Positions 27,301 through 33,271 of a stretch of 34,967 nucleotides of DNA are shown here, one piece after another. The translations under genes were made by a program, and so were the position numbers. The notes beneath the pieces are model-generated. The model was not told the DNA's origin. It was given only the letters and a program-made list of their open reading frames with translations, and made no database searches. Source of the DNA: an uncultured Bacteroidia bacterium. GTDB taxonomy: Bacteria > Bacteroidota > Bacteroidia > Bacteroidales > UBA932. Within the stretch, counting starts at the first letter, position 1. Each line of letters begins with the position of its first letter. Location of the stretch: positions 1 to 34,967 of the forward strand of contig CACXCS010000030.1 of NCBI GenBank assembly GCA_902766255.1, in the 5' to 3' direction.

Positions 27301-27538
27301 CCAGGGTTTTGCCGTCGGGGCTCCATACAGGGTCGGACTCGTAATATGATGAACTGGTAATCTGGCGGGCCTCGCCTCCCTTTGCACTTACTGTAAAGAT
27401 ATCACCTTGAAAACTGAAAGCGACCATGGAAGCGTCGGGCGAAATGGCGCTGCGACGCAGCCAGCGGGGTGTTTCCTGTGAGAACGATAATATGCAAAAC
27501 AACAAAGAGAGGGCTACCGCACACAATACTTTCTTCAT
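24323..27538 (-). CDS. Tricorn-like S41 peptidase, exported
   Basis: A 1071-residue exported protein (signal KKVLCAVALSLLFCILSFSQ) of the tricorn protease family. The first ~600 residues are PD40/WD40-like propeller blades (DPVWSPDGKTLVFSSYREG, SPSVSPDGKYLAYFQD). A PDZ domain spans about 785-865 (LAAGDIITSVDGVKI), and the C-terminal S41 peptidase domain begins near 885. Residues matching the tricorn catalytic set are S762-H763 (ASHT), S974 (NYSDA) and E1032 (LENQEIEPD), so it should be active. It probably trims oligopeptides in the periplasm or at the surface. It heads the operon and overlaps susC as ATGA. Confidence 0.93.
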   Translation of the reverse strand: MKKVLCAVALSLLFCILSFSQETPRWLRRSAISPDASMVAFSFQGDIFTVSAKGGEARQITSSSYYESDPVWSPDGKTLVFSSYREGSKDVWAAPATGGTPKRLTTYQGAETPLAVTPDGYVLFTANILPGPASSDFPGEPQLYKVSLQGGREQMVTPLTVSAISVAPDGTILYEDYKGYEDPLRKHHTSSVTRDVWCYRGSQPLSADGTFTKLSTFKGENRNPVFAPDGKSYYYLSEQGGNFNVWKAPLDGSFHPVQVSNMPVHPVRYLSVSADGLMLYSFNGDLYTQREGAAPVKLDITVVKDKTVKDKVRRSVSNGITDIAVSPNGKEIAIESRGDIFVTSIDYKVTRRITCTPERERGVSFSSDGRELYYAAERGGCWGIWKTSLNSKKDKYFTYTFDFSEEQVSSPGVTCTSPSVSPDGKYLAYFQDRINIVVKNLKSGKEKTVLAGDIYSYRDGDMNFEWSPDSRYLLSDYQAAGGWNNTDVALIDVESGDVTNLTGSGYTDSGFRWALGGKAMTWTSDKAGYRSHGSWGAERDIYIMFFDGEAYYKFLRDKDDEGIEKLLTEDDKKLQKKEAKDSIKAEKGKVDKLVLDLDNRADRIVRLTAGSGRLGDHFLNSDGTKLLFMQRLEKGYDLCQLDIKSHSIKVLQKSVNGSFYPSRDGKSLFLVGPLAARKIDPSTGKTTSISFSDDYDYYPAAEREYILAHAWKQVKEKFYDATIHGIDWDGFYANYASFLPYIDNNYDFTELMSEMLGELNASHTGARYRTLSSGGAGRLGVLYDLSYTGPGLKILEILPESRLQQVKPDLAAGDIITSVDGVKIEAGTPWYEALAYKVGKKTVLGIRSGHKDSTVTVKPVASDAVGLYKRWVRQREQQVKALSGGRVGYVHVKSMDSDSFREVYSKALGKYRGCDALIVDTRHNGGGWLHDDLATFLSGKAYIDFVPRGQYIGTEPYNKWNKPSCVIIGEDNYSDASGFPFVYKQLGIGKLIGAPVPGTMTAVWWETQIDPTIVFGIPEVTSLSRADGSVLENQEIEPDIPVTNDPASVLRGQDKQIEAAVAEMLRQLDSK

Positions 27539-27567
27539 AATCGGTACTTTTTTACTAACGTAAGTTA

Positions 27568-27575
27568 CAAATATA
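27568..27575 (-). promoter_or_regulatory. -7 box for the peptidase-SusCD operon
   Basis: TATATTTG on the minus strand, 29 nt before the peptidase ATG. It sits directly after the terminator of the upstream small lipoprotein. A TTTG occurs upstream at a spacing shorter than the usual 19 nt. Confidence 0.5.
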
Positions 27576-27590
27576 AATAAAAATTTTTAC

Positions 27591-27623
27591 AAAAATGCCC
27601 CCAGGCGCAAACCCGGGGGCATT
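27591..27623 (-). terminator. Terminator of the small lipoprotein gene
   Basis: On the minus strand AATGCCCCCGGG, a 6-nt loop and CCTGGGGGCATT form a 12-bp stem with one mismatch, followed by five T. It isolates the small lipoprotein from the peptidase-SusCD operon. Confidence 0.85.
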
Positions 27624-27644
27624 CTGAGAATGTGGTGATGGAGT

Positions 27645-27998
27645 TTAGTCTTTTTCGCCATCTCCTCCGAGGCCCTCCAGGAAGCCCTTCGCTCCCTCTA
27701 CAAGTCCCTCGATGGCGTTACCGACCTCGCCGAGGCCAGCCTTGAGCTGGGCGGCCTGGAAACGACCGATAGCAGAGTTGATCTCTTTCTTCTGATCGGC
27801 GTTGAACTTGTCGATGTTGGCGTTGTACTTCTCCATGAGATTGTCAAACTGGTCGCTGACCTTCTCCCACTGTGCTTCGCTGAAGGAGGCGCCGTTCTTC
27901 TCGACCTTGTCGGCCAGGCTGGTGAACTGCTTGGGCAGCATTGATGTGCATGATGCCATGAGTACCATGGCTAACAGCATGAATAATACTTTCTTCAT
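27645..27998 (-). CDS. Small lipoprotein of unknown function
   Basis: A 117-residue lipoprotein (MKKVLFMLLAMVLMASC; Cys at about residue 17). The mature chain is largely helical and charged (FSEAQWEKVSDQFDNLMEKYNANIDKF, NADQKKEINSAIGRF) and ends in a Gly-rich acidic tail (EGLGGDGEKD). It resembles small Bacteroides lipoproteins with a four-helix-type domain (DUF6565-like), though I would not insist on that. The ATG at 27998 is chosen because it starts the signal peptide; the in-frame upstream extension overlaps the promoter. It is monocistronic, with its own promoter box and terminator, and divergent from the GH13 gene. Confidence 0.8.
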   Translation of the reverse strand: MKKVLFMLLAMVLMASCTSMLPKQFTSLADKVEKNGASFSEAQWEKVSDQFDNLMEKYNANIDKFNADQKKEINSAIGRFQAAQLKAGLGEVGNAIEGLVEGAKGFLEGLGGDGEKD

Positions 27999-28020
27999 AA
28001 TTATTGGATTGTTATTTGTG

Positions 28021-28028
28021 CAAATATA
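28021..28028 (-). promoter_or_regulatory. -7 box for the small lipoprotein
   Basis: TATATTTG on the minus strand, 22 nt before the ATG at 27998. Confidence 0.5.
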
Positions 28029-28071
28029 TATTATTTTCATGTCTTTTTCCACGATCTACTATTTTATTTGC

Positions 28072-28079
28072 TATCTTTC
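28072..28079 (+). promoter_or_regulatory. Weak -7 box candidate for the GH13 operon
   Basis: TATCTTTC matches TAnnTTTG at all but the last base and lies 19 nt before the GH13 ATG. No clear -33 box is seen, so this is tentative. Confidence 0.25.
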
Positions 28080-28098
28080 GGGGAATTTCGGTTTAATT

Positions 28099-30600
28099 AT
28101 GAGATTGTATAACCACGTATTTTTAGCATTGCTTGCAGCCGCCGGGCTTGCATCTGCGTGCACTCAGGAACCTGCTGCTCCTGAAGCACCCGGCACTGCA
28201 TCAATCACCCTGACACTGGGCGCAGAACAAGGCCCCACCCCCGTCAGCCGCGTCACTTTCCAGAACGACCGCACATTCCAATGGCAGGATGGAGACCAGG
28301 TGGGTGCTTATGTGTATTCCCAAAGTAAAAAGAATGTTCCCGGCTCCTATGGAGTCGAGGGCGAGTACGGCCCCTGGATGGCTCCCTTCACGCTTACGGG
28401 CGGTGCTGGCTCTGCCACCGGTCAGTTCACCTTCCATATCACCGACCCCGAAAACCAGGAGGCCGTGGGCCATGTGGCAGTTTACCCACTCACCGACGGC
28501 ACTTCCTACGACGAGGGCACCGGCGTGCTGACTTTCAACCTGCCACAGTACTGGCAGAACGTTGACAACCTGAGCATGGTCCGAATCCCCATGGCCGCTA
28601 ATCTCGACTCGGAAGAGAGTCCCGTGATGTTCAAGCACATAGGCGGTGCTGTCAAGGTAACATTCAACAATGTGCCTGCCGGAGCCCGCTACTTCAAGCT
28701 TACGGCCGACAAGAACATCTCCGGCGCTTTTACCGTGAATGTGGCCAATCTGGGAACGGCCGTGCTGACGGGTGAAGGCAGCGCAACCATGGTGGAGCTT
28801 CAGCTCACCGAGGGCGCCGCCACCGCACATGAATCGCTGGTCCTTTATTTTCCTGTCCCTGCCGGCACATACACCTTTGGTCTGGGAGTCTACGGCGACG
28901 GCGTAACATATCTTGAAAAACAGGGAGTTACGCCCAACACGATCAATCGCGGCACCATACTCGGGCTGCCCGCGGTGGACTGCGGCGTAGACTACGGCGA
29001 ATACGATCCCGACCTTCCTTCCGACAAGAAACTCTCCGGTATCACCTACCAGATGAACGTCTTCTCCTTCGCCGATTCCGATGGCGACGGCATAGGTGAT
29101 TTCCAGGGCATCATCGACAAACTGGACTATCTGGACGCCCTGGGAGTAACGGCCATCTGGCTCTCGCCCATCCATCCTGCGCAGTCGTACCACGGCTACG
29201 ATGTCACCGACTACGACTCCATCCGCAGCGACTACGGCAACAAGAAGGACTTCAAGAAGCTGGTCGCGGCCGCGCATGCACGCAACATGCGTATCTATCT
29301 TGACTACGTAATCAACCACTCAGGCAACGAGCACACCTGGTTCCTTGACGCCAAGCGGAACGGTCCCGAGAGCCCTTACTGGAACTTCTATTCCTTCTCC
29401 GCCAGCCCCGAGGCTGACAGCCGCGCAGGCAATATCGACCAGATTCCCGCCGGATGGTATGATGCCGGCAACTGGTTCCGTCTTAACTCACAGGACCCCG
29501 ACAATCCGTATTACTATTACTCCCAGTTCGGCACAGGAATGTTCGCCGACTTCAATTACTATCACGGCTGGAACTGTGCTGAATCTCCTGCGTTCCAGGC
29601 AGTTACCAACGCCATCGCCACCTGGCTCGAGTGCGGTGTGGACGGCTTGAGGCTTGACGCCGTCAAGCACGTCTATGCCGACGAGGGGGGCGAGGAGAAC
29701 ATCCAGTTCTGGCAGACCTTCTACAACACCGTCAACTCGTATTACAACACCTACGCCGAGTTCCGCGAAAACATTACCGGCAAGGCCGACGACAATATCT
29801 TCATGGTCGGCGAGGTGCTGTCGGGCGAGGACATCTGCCGTCCTTTCTTTGCCGGACTGCCCGCTGTATTCGACTTCCAGTTCTGGTGGGATCTCAAGGG
29901 CGCCCTCAACTCCGAGAACGGCAGCGGAATATGCAGCGGAATTTGCGACCGCTACTGGAGGCACAAGGACGTCAGGGCCGACGCCATCTACACCCCCAAG
30001 CTCTCCAACCACGACGAGAACCGTACCGCCAACGACCTGGGCGGCTACAAGCCCAAGATCCGCCTGGCGGCCACCATACTGCTCACCAGCCCGGGCCGTC
30101 CGTTCATCTATCAGGGCGAGGAACTCGGCTACTGGGGATATAAGGGCGAAGGCGGCGATGAATACGTCCGCACGCCCATCATGTGGAACTCAGATATCAC
30201 CAGCGCCGCAATTGCCGGAGTCAACGGTAAATACGACGCCGACATGCTCAAGGCCCCTATCGACGTAGAGTCGCAGGAGGCCGACGCCGGCTCGCTGCTT
30301 AATCTTTACCGCCGCTTCGCCTACGCACGCAACATCAATCCCGCGCTTGCCGACGGCTACCCCGAATATGACAGCAAGACGGACGGCAATACCGCCGTAC
30401 TCTGCTGGTATCTGCACGCCAACGACGGCAGCGACAAGTGCTGCCTGGTAATGCACAACATCACACGCGAAACCCAGACCGTTGAGCGTTGGGACGGTGA
30501 AAATCTCTCCCACCTGCTGGTGGCGAGCGACAAGGTCACCGTGTCTGGCAACAAGGTTACGCTCGCGCCTTACACATCAGTAGTATTTGCAATCAATTAA
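28099..30600 (+). CDS. SusG-like GH13 alpha-amylase lipoprotein with fimbrillin-like N-terminal domain
   Basis: An 833-residue lipoprotein (signal ending LASAC, then the acidic TQEP expected for surface export). Residues ~25-310 are a fimbrillin/Mfa-like beta-sandwich region (RVTFQNDRTFQWQDGDQVGAYVY, MFKHIGGAVKVTFNNVP). The GH13 catalytic barrel begins near G314. Conserved regions are DYVINHSG, GLRLDAVKH with nucleophile D520, VGEVLS with acid/base E572, and SNHDEN with D639. It resembles SusG (SPIHPAQSYHGYDVTDYDS) but lacks the carbohydrate-binding insertion of SusG. It should cut alpha-1,4-glucans at the cell surface. The start at 28099 is set by the signal peptide. Two tiny genes follow 11 bp later. 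Confidence 0.93.
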   Translation: MRLYNHVFLALLAAAGLASACTQEPAAPEAPGTASITLTLGAEQGPTPVSRVTFQNDRTFQWQDGDQVGAYVYSQSKKNVPGSYGVEGEYGPWMAPFTLTGGAGSATGQFTFHITDPENQEAVGHVAVYPLTDGTSYDEGTGVLTFNLPQYWQNVDNLSMVRIPMAANLDSEESPVMFKHIGGAVKVTFNNVPAGARYFKLTADKNISGAFTVNVANLGTAVLTGEGSATMVELQLTEGAATAHESLVLYFPVPAGTYTFGLGVYGDGVTYLEKQGVTPNTINRGTILGLPAVDCGVDYGEYDPDLPSDKKLSGITYQMNVFSFADSDGDGIGDFQGIIDKLDYLDALGVTAIWLSPIHPAQSYHGYDVTDYDSIRSDYGNKKDFKKLVAAAHARNMRIYLDYVINHSGNEHTWFLDAKRNGPESPYWNFYSFSASPEADSRAGNIDQIPAGWYDAGNWFRLNSQDPDNPYYYYSQFGTGMFADFNYYHGWNCAESPAFQAVTNAIATWLECGVDGLRLDAVKHVYADEGGEENIQFWQTFYNTVNSYYNTYAEFRENITGKADDNIFMVGEVLSGEDICRPFFAGLPAVFDFQFWWDLKGALNSENGSGICSGICDRYWRHKDVRADAIYTPKLSNHDENRTANDLGGYKPKIRLAATILLTSPGRPFIYQGEELGYWGYKGEGGDEYVRTPIMWNSDITSAAIAGVNGKYDADMLKAPIDVESQEADAGSLLNLYRRFAYARNINPALADGYPEYDSKTDGNTAVLCWYLHANDGSDKCCLVMHNITRETQTVERWDGENLSHLLVASDKVTVSGNKVTLAPYTSVVFAIN

Positions 30601-30611
30601 TCCTCAAGGCT

Positions 30612-30740
30612 ATGAAACTCAGATATATAACTCCGGAAAGCGAAGTTCTGCAGACGCTGCTTTCATATGTTCTTCTCCAGGACAGTATCACCGGCGAGTA
30701 TTCCGGCGAGGATGCAAATTACACTGAAGGTTCCTGGTAA
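30612..30740 (+). CDS. Small acidic peptide A, 42 residues, C-terminal Trp
   Basis: A 42-codon frame starts with ATG 11 bp after the GH13 stop and ends with TAA. The peptide begins MKLRYITPESEVL, has no signal peptide, has an acidic second half (GEYSGEDANYTEG), and ends in SW. The next frame is also exactly 42 codons and shares the layout: an N-terminal Tyr-x-x-Pro, an L-x-D near residue 24, N36, E39, and a Ser/Thr-Trp end. Short peptides of this style occur beside fimbrillin-like genes in Bacteroidales, from general familiarity; no function is assigned. Confidence rests on spacing, paralogy and placement inside an operon. Confidence 0.6.
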   Translation: MKLRYITPESEVLQTLLSYVLLQDSITGEYSGEDANYTEGSW

Positions 30741-30758
30741 ACGATTAAAATTATCAAT

Positions 30759-30887
30759 ATGTTGAGTATTAAGTATAACGCACCTGCAGTCGAGGAAGTC
30801 CGCGAGATTCCCGCTGCTGATCTTATGGACGCCTCTCTTGAGGGTAACCTTGAGAGCTACGGAAACTCCGAGGAATTCACATGGTAA
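30759..30887 (+). CDS. Small acidic peptide B, 42 residues, paralogue of peptide A
   Basis: A second 42-codon frame lies 18 bp after peptide A and 13 bp before the next lipoprotein. It begins MLSIKYNAPAVEEVREI, is acidic (EEVREIPAADLMDASLEG), and ends EEFTW. Nucleotide identity with peptide A is low while length, Tyr-x-x-Pro start and Trp end are kept, which argues for selection on protein. The stop codon runs into an AAGGAGG that serves the next gene. No Cys, signal peptide or membrane segment is seen. It could be a cytoplasmic adaptor, a regulator or a modified peptide precursor; nothing in the window decides. Confidence 0.6.
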   Translation: MLSIKYNAPAVEEVREIPAADLMDASLEGNLESYGNSEEFTW

Positions 30888-30892
30888 GGAGG
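30886..30892 (+). promoter_or_regulatory. Strong Shine-Dalgarno sequence (AAGGAGG)
   Basis: AAGGAGG overlaps the peptide B stop codon and lies 8 nt before the ATG at 30901. Strong Shine-Dalgarno sites are uncommon in Bacteroidetes, and none as good was seen before other genes in the window. Confidence 0.6.
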
Positions 30893-30900
30893 ATTGCAAG

Positions 30901-32286
30901 ATGAAAAAATTAATGTTTTTTGCCGGCGCACTCCTTGCCCTCGCTACTTTAGCTGCCTGCGACAAAAGCGCACAGGAGCCTGAACTTGTTTCCTATAACA
31001 TCACAGTAGATGCCAGCAGGGACGCCTCTCTTTCAAAGGCCATCTCATTGAGCGGAAGCACCATGAATGCCATCTGGGGATCAACCGACAAAGTGGCTGT
31101 CTACAATTCTGCCAACACAAAGATCGGTACTCTCACCCCGCAGAGCACAGGGTCCGCAAGCACCGTACTAAAGGGCAGCATTACGGCCTCCGGCATAAGT
31201 GCAGGCACCAAGCTTCGCCTCCTCGCTCCAAGGGACAGCTGGCTGTATTCCGGACAGGCCGGAACCCTGAGCGGAGTATCCAGCAAGTACGCTTATGCCT
31301 CTGCCGAGGTTACGGTTTCCGCAGTCAATGGCTCTGATATCCAAACGAGTCCTGCCGCCTTCAAGAACGAGCAGGCAATCGTAAAGTTCACCCTGGTTGA
31401 CGCCGGCGGAGCTCCGGTAAAGCCTGACGAACTGCTGATTTCGTCGGCGAGCGGCAAGCTGGTGAGGAGCTTCAACGCAAGTCTTTCTGCGCTGACCGGA
31501 GACATATCCGTGGTTCCCGACGACGATACCAATGTCCTTTATGTTGCCCTGCGCAATGACTCCGGAGCTGCTGATACTTATAATCTTACGGCCACCGTCG
31601 GCAAGTTTGAGTACAATGCTACCAAGGCTGGGGTGAACTTCCAGAACGGAAAGTATTATGCCGGTACGGTTACCATGCAGCTTAAGCAAGATACCTACAC
31701 GGTGGCAGGATCTCCCGCAGCAATTTTCGGTACTGAGTGGGATGCTGAGAACACAGCCAACGACATGGTCCGCCAGTCAGACGGCACTTATCTTAAAGTG
31801 TACAATGTCAAGCAGGTGAGCGATGTTTCGTTCAAGGTGGTCAAGAATCATGAATGGGGTTCTGCCGGCACCAACAACTGGCCAGCCGAAGGAAATGTGG
31901 CACTGACGGTCGGAGCCGGAGAACTTAAGATCATGTTCGATCCCGACAGAAAGAAGGTTTCCTATACGTATATCGATCCCGGCGTGGTTACAGAAACCTA
32001 TACGGTTGCCGGAACTCCCGCTTCTGTGTTCGGAGCTGCGTGGGATCCCACCAGGACGGCCAACGATATGGTCAAACAGAGCGACGGTAACTATGCCTGG
32101 ACCTCCCCGTCTACCGTTGCGGCTGGTACTGCGCTTGAATTCAAGGTGGCAGTAAACCATGCGTGGACAAAGAGTTACGGCTTGAATGGCGGCAGCTCCA
32201 ACGTCACATATACCATGAAGGCCACCAAGAAGCTCAAAGTCCTCTTCAACACCACCACCCACTACGTAACCGCTGCCGAGGAATAA
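30901..32286 (+). CDS. Lipoprotein with fimbrillin-like domain and two X25/SusE-like starch-binding modules
   Basis: A 461-residue lipoprotein (MKKLMFFAGALLALATLAAC, followed by acidic DKSAQEPE, a surface-export style). Residues ~25-262 are fimbrillin-like (IWGSTDKVAVYNS, FKNEQAIVKFTLVD, GKYYAGTVTMQL). Two tandem modules follow, 264-357 and 365-461. Each runs TYTVAG(S/T)PA..FG..WD..., TANDMV(R/K)QSDG.Y, then FKV..NH.W, and ends with a K(I/V)(M/L)F strand. This pattern matches the X25 modules of amylopullulanases and the SusE/F style of surface glucan binding. The protein probably holds alpha-glucan for the GH13 enzyme encoded upstream. A terminator lies 65 bp downstream. Confidence 0.85.
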   Translation: MKKLMFFAGALLALATLAACDKSAQEPELVSYNITVDASRDASLSKAISLSGSTMNAIWGSTDKVAVYNSANTKIGTLTPQSTGSASTVLKGSITASGISAGTKLRLLAPRDSWLYSGQAGTLSGVSSKYAYASAEVTVSAVNGSDIQTSPAAFKNEQAIVKFTLVDAGGAPVKPDELLISSASGKLVRSFNASLSALTGDISVVPDDDTNVLYVALRNDSGAADTYNLTATVGKFEYNATKAGVNFQNGKYYAGTVTMQLKQDTYTVAGSPAAIFGTEWDAENTANDMVRQSDGTYLKVYNVKQVSDVSFKVVKNHEWGSAGTNNWPAEGNVALTVGAGELKIMFDPDRKKVSYTYIDPGVVTETYTVAGTPASVFGAAWDPTRTANDMVKQSDGNYAWTSPSTVAAGTALEFKVAVNHAWTKSYGLNGGSSNVTYTMKATKKLKVLFNTTTHYVTAAEE

Positions 32287-32350
32287 GCCCCGGCCGGCCC
32301 GGTGCTTGCCGAGGCGATCAACATGCCATACGGCTATTCGGCTATACACG

Positions 32351-32382
32351 AAAAAGGGAGTCCTGGTCCGGGCTCCCTTTTT
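32351..32382 (+). terminator. Terminator of the GH13-peptide-X25 operon
   Basis: A perfect 10-bp stem, AAAAAGGGAG/CTCCCTTTTT, encloses a 12-nt GC-rich loop and ends in a T-tract. It lies 65 bp past the lipoprotein stop. Confidence 0.88.
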
Positions 32383-32425
32383 GCTGCCCCCGCCGCCGCC
32401 CCCGCCGCCAAGGGTCCAAGCGCCT

Positions 32426-32490
32426 GCACCCTTGACGCCGGTTCGGGGCGTTTTCGCAGTCAAGGGTACGATCTGCGGCACCCTTGACGT
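32426..32490. repeat. 65-bp three-box repeat, copy A
   Basis: Boxes ACCCTTGAC (32428-32436), GTCAAGGGT (32459-32467) and ACCCTTGAC (32480-32488) lie in alternating orientation with starts 31 and 21 bp apart. Copy B at 33096-33160 has identical spacing; I count 46 of 65 matching positions. The middle box can pair with either outer box. Confidence 0.75.
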
Positions 32491-32548
32491 AGGTTGCGGT
32501 CAGGGAGTCCGGGGTTTCGCGAGCTTCCGGGGGCTTCCTGGGCTTCCG

Positions 32549-32666
32549 CGGGAGTTCTGTTTCTCCACCCTCGGGCCTTGGCGGCCCTCGCCCTCCCGCT
32601 GCGCTGCGCTTGCGGGCCCCTCCCTCTACATGCGAGGGTGCATATGGTTCCGAAACAGAACTCCCG
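32549..32666. repeat. Nested long inverted repeat
   Basis: The outer arms, CGGGAGTTCTGTTTC (32549-32563) and its exact reverse complement (32652-32666), enclose a second perfect 8-bp pair, CACCCTCG (32566-32573) and CGAGGGTG (32633-32640). Within these lies a GC-rich CCCGCTGCGC...GCGGG hairpin. Together they could form one extended stem of about 118 nt. No T-tract follows on either strand. Confidence 0.75.
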
Positions 32667-32718
32667 TCTCCAGCCCCAAGCCCCTCGCCCCATGTCCATG
32701 ACCATCAGAAGGACCGGC

Positions 32719-32926
32719 TGCCACGAAAAGGGGAAAAAACGTGGCAGAGGAGGGCGAGAGGAAGGCCGGCTGCCACGGAAAGGGGCGAAAGTGTGGCAGA
32801 AGTGGCTGGAGAGGGGTCTGGTTGCCACGGAAAGGGGCGAAAGCGTGGCAGAAGTGGGCGGGAGGAAGGCCGGTCGCCACGGAAAAGGGCGGAAGAGTGG
32901 CAGAAGTGGTCAGTGGAAAGGAGTTG
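32719..32926. repeat. Four tandem 52-bp units, each with TGCCAC/GTGGCA arms
   Basis: Units start at 32719, 32771, 32823 and 32875, an exact 52-bp period. Each has TGCCAC (CGCCAC in unit 4), 16 nt, GTGGCA, then a variable purine-rich 24 nt. Units 2 and 3 are nearly identical over the first 35 bp. The period is not a multiple of three, so the array is unlikely to be coding. Confidence 0.88.
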
Positions 32927-33095
32927 GGGTCGAATGCTATTGGTTAAGGGTGCTTGCGCTGGCTTCCCCGGGAGAAAAAAAAACCGATTTCTCTCCCAAA
33001 TGACTGCAAAAACGTTGATTCGGGAGAGGAATGGCCCAAAATGCTCCCGGATTATCGTTCTACCGTCGATAATGGTGCTCTGCCCTGATTAAATT
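32927..33095. other. Intergenic stretch with minor hairpins, no gene seen
   Basis: Between the 52-bp array and repeat copy B there is an A-tract flanked by GGGAGA and CTCTCCC (about 32970-33000) and a CGGGAG/CTCCCG pair (about 33021-33049). Open frames here run in from the repeats and show no coding character. Confidence 0.4.
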
Positions 33096-33160
33096 ACACC
33101 CTTAACGCCGTTCTCGGCCCTTTTTGGCATCAAGGGTACTTTTAACGGCACCCTTAACGA
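33096..33160. repeat. 65-bp three-box repeat, copy B
   Basis: Boxes ACCCTTAAC (33098-33106), ATCAAGGGT (33129-33137) and ACCCTTAAC (33150-33158) have the same order, orientation and spacing as copy A, 670 bp away. Together the copies bracket the nested inverted repeat and the 52-bp array. Confidence 0.75.
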
Positions 33161-33201
33161 CAAGCATGGGAGTAAAAAAGCTGTATTTGTTTGAAGGGGA
33201 C

Positions 33202-33233
33202 AAAAAACGGCCCCCGAAAACTCGGAGGCCGTT
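33202..33233 (-). terminator. Terminator of the last gene
   Basis: On the minus strand AACGGCCTCCGA and TCGGGGGCCGTT pair around a TTTT-containing loop with one bulge/mismatch, followed by a T-tract. It lies about 40 nt past the stop at 33272. Confidence 0.85.
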
Positions 33234-33271
33234 AAAGTAGTTAACGCTAAATTATCCGCGATACTGAGTGT

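Noticed and set aside
27802-28098. N-terminal extension of the GH13 frame by about 99 codons
   Set aside because: It runs antisense through the small lipoprotein gene and its promoter; the lipoprotein signal peptide starts at 28099.
30612-30887. RiPP/bacteriocin precursor pair as a firm call
   Set aside because: No leader motif, Cys, double-glycine site, modifying enzyme or dedicated exporter is visible nearby, so it is kept only as one possibility.
32719-32926. Possible CRISPR array (regular repeats with short variable parts)
   Set aside because: The variable 24-nt parts are not unique (units 1 and 3 share most of theirs), the repeats are imperfect, there are only four units, and no cas genes are in the window.
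32287-33100. Open frames of 60-170 codons on both strands in the repeat block
   Set aside because: They overlap in several frames at once, run through hairpins and a 52-bp repeat that shifts frame each unit, and give low-complexity Arg/Gly-rich or Pro-rich translations.
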